A DNA stretch of 64,000 nucleotides. Origin: Bdellovibrionales bacterium (GTDB lineage Bacteria > Bdellovibrionota > Bdellovibrionia > Bdellovibrionales > UBA1609). Position 1 is the stretch's first letter. Every line of letters begins with the position of its first letter. The notes under the pieces are model-generated. The model searched no databases. It was given only the letters and a program-made list of their open reading frames with translations, and had not been told where the DNA came from. Positions 1-10,400 of this stretch are shown in pieces. The DNA lies in assembly GCA_016714165.1 (NCBI GenBank), contig JADJNU010000004.1, positions 1 to 64,000 on the forward strand, in the 5' to 3' direction. Position numbers and translations under genes: made by a program.

Positions 1-384
1 ACCCCGATATCCAGCCTGTCCAAATTCGCCGCCAGACAGCATTTGTTGTCCCGTCCCACCAGCCATCATGCCCTCCACAAAAGCCACACATTTCAAACCT
101 ATGGGATCTTTTCTTATCTCCTCCGGAACAGTCAGAAGGCCGGTATCACTATAATTTTTTAAGACTTCCTCCGGCACATCTTTAACCATGTAGGTACCTA
201 TTGCTAGATTAAAATACGGTTCAATATCAAAGTGATTTCTGCATTCCTCAATGCGTGGCCCCAGAATATCACCAAAAAAATCTACTACTTTCCACTCCAC
301 CCTATAAACCTCTTGCTTCTCCTCTGCAAAGCTAGAAAATTGCGTTGCAGCCAATATCGCTGCCAGTATCATTGATTTCTTCAC
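1..384 (-). CDS. Secreted protein of unknown function, 5' part only
   Basis: The reverse strand reads open from a GTG at 384 to the window edge (128 codons, no stop), so only the N-terminal part is present. The start is supported by an AAGGAGA ribosome-binding site 7 bases upstream. The N-terminus is a Sec signal peptide: KKS, then a hydrophobic stretch, then a likely cleavage after SSFA before EEKQE. The visible mature part contains two cysteines and a Gly-rich segment (GGTGQQ). I do not recognise the family. The export prediction is strong; the function is unknown. Confidence 0.75.
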   Translation of the reverse strand, partial: MKKSMILAAILAATQFSSFAEEKQEVYRVEWKVVDFFGDILGPRIEECRNHFDIEPYFNLAIGTYMVKDVPEEVLKNYSDTGLLTVPEEIRKDPIGLKCVAFVEGMMAGGTGQQMLSGGEFGQAGYRG

Positions 385-699
385 AAAATGGTCTCCTTGT
401 TATTCGTTGAAATTTGCTAATTCTGATCCACCAATACCCATTACTGGCAGTCCGATATCTCCTGCGGAGAATCTATACACGTAAGAAACTGAATTTTAAT
501 CTTTCACTGCCATATCCATGCCATAGTTTTTGCGGATGGAGGATAGCAGTGGTTCCCGGCGAGAGATTGAATAATGCCTTAATATCAGCAGCTTGGTGGG
601 AAGGGCAAAAACAGCAATAGGATTCCCTCACTCAGCTTGGCTCTCCGTTTTTGAGCGAGGTGCTGCAAAATTGGTCCCTTTGCAAATAAAAATAGTTTT
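385..699. other. Stretch without a supported gene
   Basis: Contains the ribosome-binding site and upstream region of the leftward secreted-protein gene, then sequence with no convincing coding signal. A 68-codon open frame on the plus strand has no ribosome-binding site and no protein-like composition. Confidence 0.5.
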
Positions 700-1260
700 T
701 TATGTGGCATTGCCCAGTCCAATGGACTTGTGAGGAATTTAAGGGATTCAAACCAAATGATGGGAGATTAAAACGGGGATTGATAAAACTATCTGAGCAA
801 TTTTATTCAAGTCCTGGTAATCCAGGACACTGCATTTATCAATTGTGCGACTCACAATAAGACCAAAGGATTAGGTCGAGTGGTAAAAATAATAAAGGAA
901 CCGAAACAAAAATTTTCATCGCACATACAGCACCGACATAGAACACCAATTGAAGAGTAGGAGATTCATCGACGGTTGCAGAGGTTAAAAGGATCTTTGA
1001 TAGCGTCAACAATAAAGACAAATTTGTTACAGTTGGAGATAGGGAAGCTGATATTTACGATTTCATACTTCCAGACGAACGCGGCATTAAAACCCACAGA
1101 TCTTTGAACTTCTCTGCTCGGGAGTTTCACAAAGGGGGGTTGCTAAAATCATAAGAGTCAGTCGTACCAAAGTTGTTCGAAAGCTTCTCATTTTTACCAA
1201 TTGGTCGAAAATCAAAAATCAAGAGGCTTGGGGATCATATTGTATCGACCTATATGAAGA
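700..1260 (+). pseudogene. Decayed IS4-family (Tn5-like) transposase remnant
   Basis: Protein-like pieces in different frames match the order of an IS4/Tn5-group transposase. Near 723-812 there is WTCEEFKGF...GRLKRGLIKLSEQF, like the family N-terminus. Near 810-880 there is VIQDTAFIN...NKTKGLG, the region of the first catalytic Asp (the QDT motif). Near 1020-1075 there is FVTVGDREADIYDF, the family's second-Asp motif (VGDRExDIYE). An in-frame stop and frame changes separate the pieces, and about 60 residues seem to be missing between the first two. No terminal repeats were recognised. This is a dead fragment; the family assignment rests on the two DDE-region motifs. Confidence 0.65.
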
Positions 1261-1330
1261 AAATCTCGATTTTAATACAGCGGCTGGCCGCAAGCCTTCG
1301 GTGAATTTGTTGTATCCAAGACACGCGGAG

Positions 1331-1452
1331 CTGGCTGAACTAAATCTCAGGGGTTCAGGATCGAGTTCGGCTTGGTGCAGTGCTCACAACGGGAGCGCTG
1401 CTGCCGGACGCATGTTTGAAGATCCTGGACCCCTAAGATTTGGTTCAGCCAG
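1331..1452. repeat. Long imperfect inverted repeat (32-bp arms)
   Basis: The arms at 1331-1362 and 1421-1452 are complementary over 32 bases with three mismatches. The 58-base spacer contains a second small inverted repeat (CAGTGCTC ... GAGCGCTG). The RNA or single-stranded DNA would form one long nested hairpin. It lies between the decayed transposase and the large operon, so it could be a mobile-element end, a small miniature element or a structured RNA. It has no T-tract that would make it a standard terminator. Confidence 0.7.
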
Positions 1453-1607
1453 ATACCCTTTGAGTTTGGAACAACAATTAAGCAGGCCAGTTCAAGTCAT
1501 TTGAGCAGTGCTCTAATGAGACTCATAAATTCAAATTATCATTGGGTATCTTTTTACACTTTGATCAAAGCCCCAGTTCTAGAAAAAATTCATCTTGGGT
1601 GCTTGCC

Positions 1608-1636
1608 TTGACCATCGGTACCTAATCGCAATAGTT
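1608..1636 (+). promoter_or_regulatory. Weak candidate promoter for the large operon
   Basis: TTGACC is followed after 17 bases by ATAGTT, about 60 bases before the ATG at 1695. The -35 is good and the -10 is poor. A 12-bp perfect palindrome, CTTTGATCAAAG, lies just upstream at 1559-1570 and could be an operator. No other promoter stands out in this gap. Confidence 0.25.
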
Positions 1637-1694
1637 CATGCCCCAGGGTTAGGTTAATTGAAACAAGAGCAGCAAAACGGGTAAAGGAGAACTC

Positions 1695-4382
1695 ATGATG
1701 GGCAATCGTGGGCAAGGGGTCTTTTTGTCTTTTGGGCTAATTTCAATCTCTCAAGTGGCGAGTCAATTCTTCCAGAAGTGGCTTGTTATCAGTTTTTTTG
1801 TAACGCAAATTTTTTTTCCGCAGTCCGGATTTGGTGCAGATGATCCGGTTCCAACAGAGGTCTCAAAGCCCTCAGCCGAGACAACCAAAAAGCCTGGAAC
1901 TTGTCGGAAAACTGTGGCTTCCGCCGGTGAATCGCTGAAGCCCAAAAAGCCTGTAGGTCGGAAGGCGGCTGCTGAAGGCATTGACGGAGAAAAGGCATCA
2001 ACGGGTGTTGCAAAACCAGAAAAGCCTTTGGCCCTTGTCAGAGATCCATCTAGTGAAGCACCGCAAATTCTTTTTGAATTAAAGGATCTACTGAGGTTGG
2101 AATCTCAAGCTGAGTTAGCCGATAACCCAGCTGTTAAATATCCATTTCTCGTTATGAATGCGGGGGAAAAGGCTGTTGCCTTAATTCATTCAACACCCCC
2201 CCAAGCTTCGCGTGATCCTCTTTTTAAGCGAAAGCCTGTCTTGGTTTATCCGACTCTTTCGGGAGTCTTACCTGAATCAGAGAATCGTGGGGTTGTTGGC
2301 CAAGAGGGGCCAATAGCGGCTGTTGTTCAATTTCTAATGGCCAAGGCCAGCGGGCAAAATGTTGGCAAGTCACCCGGATTACCAGGGCCGGCTGGGACGG
2401 GAAAAACGGAATTTCTCGTTGCCTTAGATAAGTTGCAGAAAAATCTGCCAAAAAAGTCTCCTGTATATCGAGAATACAGTTATGTTTGGAAGAATCTTGA
2501 TAAGATTCCATCACTGGCTTCTCTGCGATTGAGCCAGACTGTTAAACCTCAGCTTCCGCGATCGCCGTTTACCCTTTTGAGATCAGATATCCAAGATGAA
2601 ATTTTAAAGGGGGTACTACCTGAAATCAGGAGTCGTCATAAATTCATCGTTTCAACAGGATGGACGCAGCCCGAACCACATTCCACATATTACCTGACAG
2701 CTCTTTTTTACCATTTTTTTCCTAAATATAGTCTCGGTACGGCCAGTATCGATGATCTCAGTCGCGAGGAGTATCTTTGGTTTTTGGAGCAACTCAATGA
2801 ATTTGTCGTTATCGTGCCCCGGTCTTCAGTTGTGCCGGAGTCAAAAGAGCCGTTGATGATTCGTGCTCAACCGGAGGAGGCAAACTTGACCAGAATTTTT
2901 GCATCTCCAAACATGAGAAACGTTGCACTGCTGGGAGCCAATCATCCATTGGCTACCGACTATAACGGCAGTTTCTTTAGGGCCGATGGTCGACCCGTTC
3001 TGGTTGATGAGATGTATCGGAATGGCAAGGATCTTCTTAATATTCTTCTTGATGTCGTCCAAAATGGGGATGTTCAGACGGATTACGGGGATGTGGTAAA
3101 GGCGGATACTTTGGTTATCTGGACATCTAACACCCAGAGCATAGAAAAAGCATCTGAGGATCAGGCTCTCCTTGCGTCTCTGGATCGAGCAGAGAAGAAC
3201 CACATGAATTTGTTACTTTCCCCAGACCAAATCGAACAAATTGCAGTGACGAGGCAAGTAGGGGCGCAAATGTTTGACATGCGTCCTCTCGATTCAAGCG
3301 AAAAAGTGCCCTACAATGCCCTGGATATTTATCCCCTTCCAGATGCAGAGGGTAAGACAGCAACAGCTTATCGAAGATACGCCCTCTACTATAAAGGAGG
3401 CGCAAATCGATCGACGTTGGTGAGTCCTCTGACATTAAATTACATGGCTTGGTTGGCTGCAGCCTCAAGGATGGTTGTAGACATCCCAAGTCTTAGAAAA
3501 CATCAGACCGAACTCAGTTTAGTCACGGCAAATCCACAGCAATTTTTGGATCCAATTTATAGATTGCGAGTGATTCTCGGAGAGATAGATCCTAGCAGTG
3601 AAGCAGAATTGGTTGAACTCTCCAGGATGCATCTTTTGCTTAACGAAGGGAATCAGGGTATTACTTCCCGAGATTTTGAAACCTGGATACGCTACCTCGT
3701 TCAAGTATCTCAAGAAAAAAATGTGTCGATTACTCCTTTATTGGCAGACATTGCATTTCAGGAGCTCCTGGATCGAAACAAAATTACTCCAGATAAACTT
3801 GAGACCAGGGCCCATTGGCAGAATCTCCGCAGAATGATTAAACATCAAGTTCTCTTGCCTCGTCTTGAAAATGATGTTCGGATTATTATTTCGGGTGAAG
3901 GTGAAAAAGCAGACCGCATCTACGATGAAGTATCGAGGGAGTTAATTGAGCTGGCGAATCGCCCAGAAGCTGACTACGTGAGTAGCGATTCTGGCGCTCA
4001 ACAGATTCCTATTAATCGGGATCGGCTGAAGCTGATCTTGGATGCCTACCAGGTCAAAAACAATCTCAGGTTTGAGCCGAAATTCCTTCTCAGAACGATG
4101 AGGGGCGCCAACAGGGCTCCCATTCGTGATTCAAAACTAATGGAGGCGGTCAGGCAATTTCTTGCCGATCAGGATTCAAGAACGGCGGATTACATTTCAT
4201 CATTTGATTCATTTTATCGTGGCGAGACCCATGATCCATCTGTTGTTGAACAGGTTGGAAGAAGCGAGAGAGTTCTCTTCAAATATGGCTATGATGTTCC
4301 GTCCTTTCAACAGGCCGTTGGATTTGTTGCTCAGATGAGATCAGAGAAGTTGTTAAAGAACAAAAAAGTAGATCAACCTTAA
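1695..4382 (+). CDS. Exported PrkA-like AAA+ protein (895 aa)
   Basis: First gene of a three-gene operon; AAGGAGA precedes the ATG. A hydrophobic segment at about residues 28-46 followed by GFGADD looks like a signal peptide or membrane anchor, unlike cytoplasmic PrkA. Next comes a Lys/Pro/Ala-rich linker (about 50-110). The AAA+ core follows: VVGQEGPI (about 195), Walker A GPAGTGKTE (about 232-240), an SPFTLLRSD stretch like the PrkA ESPL region, Walker B VLVDEM (about 435), a sensor-type LVIWTSN (about 472), and LDR about 20 residues later as in PrkA. The C-terminal half has no assignment. PrkA (YeaG) family members are AAA+ serine/threonine kinases encoded with yhbH and spoVR, and gene 3 of this operon carries those two domains. 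The AAA+ call is firm. PrkA relationship is inferred from motif order and neighbours; kinase activity cannot be judged. Confidence 0.75.
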   Translation: MMGNRGQGVFLSFGLISISQVASQFFQKWLVISFFVTQIFFPQSGFGADDPVPTEVSKPSAETTKKPGTCRKTVASAGESLKPKKPVGRKAAAEGIDGEKASTGVAKPEKPLALVRDPSSEAPQILFELKDLLRLESQAELADNPAVKYPFLVMNAGEKAVALIHSTPPQASRDPLFKRKPVLVYPTLSGVLPESENRGVVGQEGPIAAVVQFLMAKASGQNVGKSPGLPGPAGTGKTEFLVALDKLQKNLPKKSPVYREYSYVWKNLDKIPSLASLRLSQTVKPQLPRSPFTLLRSDIQDEILKGVLPEIRSRHKFIVSTGWTQPEPHSTYYLTALFYHFFPKYSLGTASIDDLSREEYLWFLEQLNEFVVIVPRSSVVPESKEPLMIRAQPEEANLTRIFASPNMRNVALLGANHPLATDYNGSFFRADGRPVLVDEMYRNGKDLLNILLDVVQNGDVQTDYGDVVKADTLVIWTSNTQSIEKASEDQALLASLDRAEKNHMNLLLSPDQIEQIAVTRQVGAQMFDMRPLDSSEKVPYNALDIYPLPDAEGKTATAYRRYALYYKGGANRSTLVSPLTLNYMAWLAAASRMVVDIPSLRKHQTELSLVTANPQQFLDPIYRLRVILGEIDPSSEAELVELSRMHLLLNEGNQGITSRDFETWIRYLVQVSQEKNVSITPLLADIAFQELLDRNKITPDKLETRAHWQNLRRMIKHQVLLPRLENDVRIIISGEGEKADRIYDEVSRELIELANRPEADYVSSDSGAQQIPINRDRLKLILDAYQVKNNLRFEPKFLLRTMRGANRAPIRDSKLMEAVRQFLADQDSRTADYISSFDSFYRGETHDPSVVEQVGRSERVLFKYGYDVPSFQQAVGFVAQMRSEKLLKNKKVDQP

Positions 4383-4484
4383 AAGCGAGTCGATGGCGAC
4401 TTGAAGAATTAGATTCGATGGTTCAGTGCTCTTGAAGGAAGATTTTATTGTATCTCAAAATCATTTTTGAGTGAGGGATAAGTG

Positions 4485-7400
4485 ATGCAATGGTTGTTCG
4501 GTCTTTTGGTTGGATTTGGTTTTTTGACCTACACTCTCAGTTCGGAGGCCGCTCGCTTCGCTTATTCTTCTCAAGGATCTGAAGTCTTCGAAGTTGTGGT
4601 CAGAGGGAACGAACCGGAGGATCTGGCTCCTGGCATTTATAAGCTGCATGCCAAATCGGGGGCCTTGGAAATTCTTGTGCCTGGCAATGTGACGGGAGTT
4701 CATCGCGCCTATAAGGGTGTGTTGGCTTTTCTAAGCTCTTCAGCTGGTATTGGCTCCTCAAATGAGGCATTGACGCTGGTAGATGGGCGGATGACTCTCT
4801 TTAACTACAACTCCCATCCGAAAAACCGTAAGTCATATCTTTCAATCGGCGAAAAGGGCGCGGGTGGAATTGCGTTGGTTGACGTCTTAAGTGGGAGAAC
4901 GGTCGATTTGCCCCTTCTCGAACACCCGGATGAAATCGCGATTTACGATTCTGGAACTCATGTCCGAGGCTCTGTTACGGAGAGATTGCTTTTGATCTCT
5001 GTTAAGGCTCAGAGTTTATTGGGCAACGGACTTACATTTGCTCTTTTAATTCCACTCTCATCTGGTAGCGAAAAGGTGGCCGTGAGAGATGATCGGGCCG
5101 TTGTTTTGGCCTACGAACATATGAACGTCAAGCAGCTTGAGAGAATGCTTTTGTCTAGCGGGAACAATGGAAGTGGCTTTACGGTTCTGTCCCCCCTTGT
5201 TGTCGAGAACGCAAGAATGCAATTGCCACGTACAGAAGATCAGACGGGAACCATGTATCGTTGGAAAAAGCATCTCGATCGTGTGGGCCCCTACATCGAT
5301 TCCGGTAAAGTCAAGAACCCAGAGGGAAAGCTCGTTGACTCCGTATCATTCTCATTTGCCGGTGTACCCGCCTACAATCTGACCAGCGGGGGACAGTCAT
5401 TGAATGAGTATCCCCTTGACCCAGTTGTTCAAGAGTCTTGGGGGCAACTCGGTTTGGTTTACGATCCATTTTCGCGTAGCTACAAGCTAGTGGATATCCC
5501 AACTGGCCTAAATGCCAAACTGACCAGCACGGTAATATCTGGTGGGCAGATCACTTTTATCAACAGGGAAATGGCCAAGGAGAGATCCATTGGAGATTTT
5601 GGAATTGATCGTGATCTTAAGACGGGAAAGTACCTGATCTCTGGATTGAGTTGGGACGGAGGAGTTGGTGATGGCTCTGCTGTTAGCCATCAGAATGCCA
5701 CCTTGTTTTTCAGTGGCGGAAATCCAATTTTGGCTGTAAGGGTCGCCGATTCGAATATATTTCAAAGCCTCGATTTAAGGGATGGAGCTTTCGAGAAGAG
5801 TCTGGGTACGAACGCTCAAATCGAGATGATTAGATCTGGAACTTTTCGGTTTGGGTCAAGAGTCGTCCATTCCTTCTTGGTGTCGGCAAGAAAGGATCGG
5901 GCAAAAAATGGTTCCGTCTGGAGCATTATTGTCGAGGAAACTGGATCTTTGAGACTTTTAAAAACAGAGAATCTCATGGAGAATACTCCTTTTGTCACCG
6001 CGAAAGAAATGATCCTAAGACTTGCTCTGCCTCGATCCGGCGAGCCGGTTTTTGATAATGTGACTCCAGTTACTGGAGTCACGGCCTATTTGAAAAGAAA
6101 AGTGGCTTTGGCGGCAGAGAGCGAAAAGGCGGGAGTGGCCGCAGCCTCTTCCACTAAGTCAGACCCGACGAAGACTCCGCTGCCCATCCCCTATACCCGG
6201 CTGATAAAGTCCGGGCTGGGATTGGACGTGCCGAAGACTGAGTTTGGGTCTCAAGTTTATCTTCGTACTAAAGCTGAGACACCGATATTGCCAAATCAGT
6301 TGTATTATATCCAGTATGATTCCACTGGTGCGCCCAAGGACTACACGGGATTTTGGTCATATACGAGTACACCTGATGGATCTCAGGCTAAGCTTGGAGA
6401 TGATAGATATATGAAGCTTGAGGCCTCAGGGAGGCCTCTTATCAGTCGTACCGAAAGATCGACAAAAGTTGTTCAGCACATCTTGGAAGATCGTTTGCTG
6501 CAATTTCCTCGTGTCAACAGAGATAATTTTAAATCAGCCCGAATTACTCTATTGCCCTTTACCATGGCGAAGCAGAATTCAGGTCGTGAATTAGAGTCTC
6601 TCAAATCATTTAGCTTAGGAATTGTCGCAACTCCCTTGCAGCCAGGTTCAGCGAGTCCGGTCTTTAAGACAGTTAGCTTTGATATTCCCTATCAGAGTCT
6701 TGTATACAGTAAAATTGTGCAGGGAGAAAAAGGGGCTTCTGATGTCTTCCATATCTTTTTATTTTTTCGTGAGGATCCGAAAATTCCAGGTTCAAAGAAC
6801 GCCGTCTTCATCGTCAATGGAACTTTGGACATGCCAAGCCTTGCTCAAGGAAGACTTCATCTCGTAGCTTCGGACAAGAAAGTCGTCTATCGTAGTTTTG
6901 TTGGGGCCTCCGACTATAAGAGACATCTCGCAGTAGACGCTGAGGGAAGATATTATTGGATTGATGATCCCGATGTCGGATTTTTGTCTGCGGAGACAAA
7001 AGTAAGAAAACTTTTGGAGCCTGATAAATACATCACTGCCAGAAGTCCCGCGCTTTCTAATCTTCGCCAAGCCGATGGGATAAAGGACACGGATGTTGGG
7101 TACGCTAATAAAAGGCTCAACCGAGGGGGAGTTTGGGAGATTTGGAGTCCTTTTCATCTGCGTTCCAGAGTCAAAGGAATGGATGACTTGTTTGAGAAGG
7201 AAGGAAGGTTCGGGGAGCCCAGGCCATCAAAGAAGAATGAGAAGAGCGAGAAGATTGACGCTGATGCTGACGAAACTGTGAAGCCAAATCCAAATGGGTC
7301 TGTGGACAATCTCGCAAAGAGTAGTGCAACGGGAGAGTCGGCTCTATATGAAGGCTTTGATTCCTTCTTAGAGAGATATGCTGAACAGCCAACTTTTTTA

Positions 7401-10400
7401 AATCGAATTGAAGTGATTATTGTTGAACCTTCACTAAAGGAAGGGTTCAAGAAGGCGATGTTCAAGAAGCTCATGGGAAAAAAGGGTAGATTTTCCATGA
7501 GTAATACAAAAATTGGTTTTTTCTTAGCAGATGAAACACTGGATGATGTTGAGATTGCAGATGAGATGGGTGCTATTCTAGGCAAGGAAGGAAATGGACG
7601 TTCTGGAAAAGGGGTTTTACTGCTCGAACCGAGTTTGCTTTCTACGTATGAAGTGACCACCCGCGCTCCCTCAGATATCGAGGAAAGAAATGAGGCAGAG
7701 GAAAGCGAGGGATTGTTGCTTGGAGGCAAGCGAGATGAAAACGAAGATGCAATGGAGGACCCTCGGGTTCGCTTTCCGGGTGAGAGTTATAAAACGCAGT
7801 CTGACTTTTTGTCTCTCATCGTGTCTGGAGGTAAAGCAAAGACTCCGGCTGGATTGAGAAAGTTGAAGGGAAAATATACGACTCCGACGGGTCTGATGAT
7901 TGTCACTATGAACGAGTGGAGGGCGATCAAAAATCGGCATAGGAGGGCGCGTGATTTTGGACTTTTGGATCGGTTTTCCACGAATTATGATTTTTTGACT
8001 TCAAGTTGGACGATTTGGCCACCAAAATCTGGGAAGTTGCCAGAGGATCTCAAGACTGTTGGGAACTCGAATCTCTATCATGCAGATGAAATGGCCTTAT
8101 TTCCATCGCTTGATAAACTTCTGAATAGTGCGGCGACAGGTGGGCTTCGCGGAGAACAGGTTGTCTTTCTCGTTCCTCCGGAGCTTCTGCCTGTTGTTAA
8201 TAAGTTGGTTTGGCTTCGTTGGATGAATGAGGACACTGCACCCTCTCAACCTTGGTCACATGGGAATTCAAAATTGGCTCTTTTTCGGCTTTCCTCAACA
8301 GGTACGCAGAGTGAGGTATTGGACAATCTAAAGTCTGTTAAAGGGGCAGCTGTATCACGCAATGCCGTATTGATCGGAAACTTAGAGTCAGTTGAACGCC
8401 TAGGGCGTCCTGTCAATTCAAAGGAAATTCCTAACATCATGTTGCGGGATCCGTTGCACCTTAAGAGCAGAAACGATCTCTTGACCGAGTCTAGAATAGG
8501 GATGGAGTCTCCGACCGATGGAAGTCAGGTGACTCAAAATCAGGGGGGAGGAACAGGTCTTTTAGAAGATCGATTTGACCTCGAAGAAAGTCTGAATAAC
8601 ATCGGGGCTGAAATCGAGGGAATTCAAGATGAAATTCTATCGCTGAGAGAAAGTCAAGCTCAGCAGAGTTACTCAGAATTGCAAGAGTCAAAGGCAGATT
8701 TTGAGCGCTTGGAAGTGCTTGAAAAGGAATTGGCAGAGCTTCAGAAAACCAGAGAAAAGGAGAGAAGCCGCCTGGCGGCTCTGGAAGCTGCAGATGAGGG
8801 AAAGCCAACAACAGCATCTTCTTCCGCCGGGGCCGACAAGATTCTGCCTCATTCTTTGTGGTGGCTGGCAACGGAAGGCAAGGCCGTTCAACCGCGTAAG
8901 GAAAAAGGATGGAGTTTAGATAATTCAGTTCGTAGAGATGCGACAACCATTCTTATAGGTACTGAAGAGCAGTGGGAACGTCTTCAGGGGGCGCTCATAC
9001 CTGAAGACAAAATTTACCGTCTGAAGGATCACTATAAAGTTGATCGTTTAGAATCGCCTGATAACAGCATTAAATTCGACCGGGTAAATGCTTTGTTTTC
9101 GCAGCCTGAAATTCAGGCGCTTGGTTATGAATTTGTCGTTTTGAACGGGGCTGCTCAAACAAATTCTCGGGATCAACTCATTCAACATTTCATCAATAGG
9201 GTGGAAACTATTGCCTACGATTTAAATATGAATCCTACGACGGCTTTTGTGAAGGCCTTCGTCACACTCAGGTCGTCCTTAACCGAAGACACGGCAATGA
9301 GGAGGAATCGACGCATAGATGAGAATGTTTTGGGACGTCTTTTCACCAAGGTGTTTCCAATGCCTCTCAACCTAGATATTCTGGATGAGAACGATCCTTT
9401 ACGAATAACACATAATATTAGGGCGGCGGTTCGCAGCTTTGAGGATTTTGGATACAAAGGATCTTCGGACCTGAAGGCAAGCTTTCTTAACGTATTCAAT
9501 ACTCAAACAAGACCTGCAGACACAAGTCGTCCAATTCCTGCATCTTTCTTACTGTTTGGTGGGACGGGAAGCGGGAAGACGGCACTGGTTAAGGCCTTTT
9601 TTAAAGTTATCAATTTGAGGGAGTACGTGAGAGGTCACGCCTCAAATGAGGAGGCGGATTACATCTTCGTCGACGTCGGTCAGTTGACGGAGAAGGAATC
9701 CACTGATCCGAAGAAGGTCTCAGTAGAAGAAATCATCGCAGATATCTATGATTTATTATCACAACCCAAAGGTGCTCGAGCCCATTTGGTTTTTGATGAT
9801 TTTCATAAGGCCACCACTGTCACGGTCAGGAGACGCTTGCACCAATTTATAATGAGTTTATTTGAAGCAAAGGGTGGAATGGTCACCGTGCGTTCGAAAA
9901 AGGGTGATAGGGTGCGCGAAATTCCTGTTCAAAATTTGAGCATTTACATGACTCTCAATCCGGCCAACGAAGATCGGCGTAGAAAATACATCGACAATGG
10001 AAAGACATATAGACCGGATGAGCTTCTGAAGAAAGAGGTGCTCGCAGCTTTATCGGATAAGGAAATGGATTTGGAGGACTCCACTGTTGCTAGGTGGGCC
10101 TATATTATACCCATGGACAATTTCCCACGAGATGCCAAGGTGCCTGAATTGGCGGCAAAAATTCGCGAAGATGCGCGGATATCTCCAAATCATTTCGTGA
10201 TGGTAGAGCCTTTGGTGATTGACAGTCTGGTTGACGTATTTGAAGGGGCCGATGCGAGGGCTTTTTTAGTTCCAGCCACAGCAGCGCTGACTCATGTTCC
10301 AGCCAATGCTGCACCAGCGAGACTCTACTTAGTGACGGCGAGAACAGCATCTGAAGGGGGCAGGCAGAGTATCAAGGACTCTCTCGGATCGATTGCCATG

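Noticed and set aside
414..620. A 68-codon plus-strand frame near the left edge
   Set aside because: No ribosome-binding site, Arg/Leu-rich noise-like sequence.
7154..7729. A 191-codon minus-strand frame within the giant AAA+ gene
   Set aside because: Ser/Pro-rich shadow of the plus-strand frame; no start signal and no protein-like pattern.
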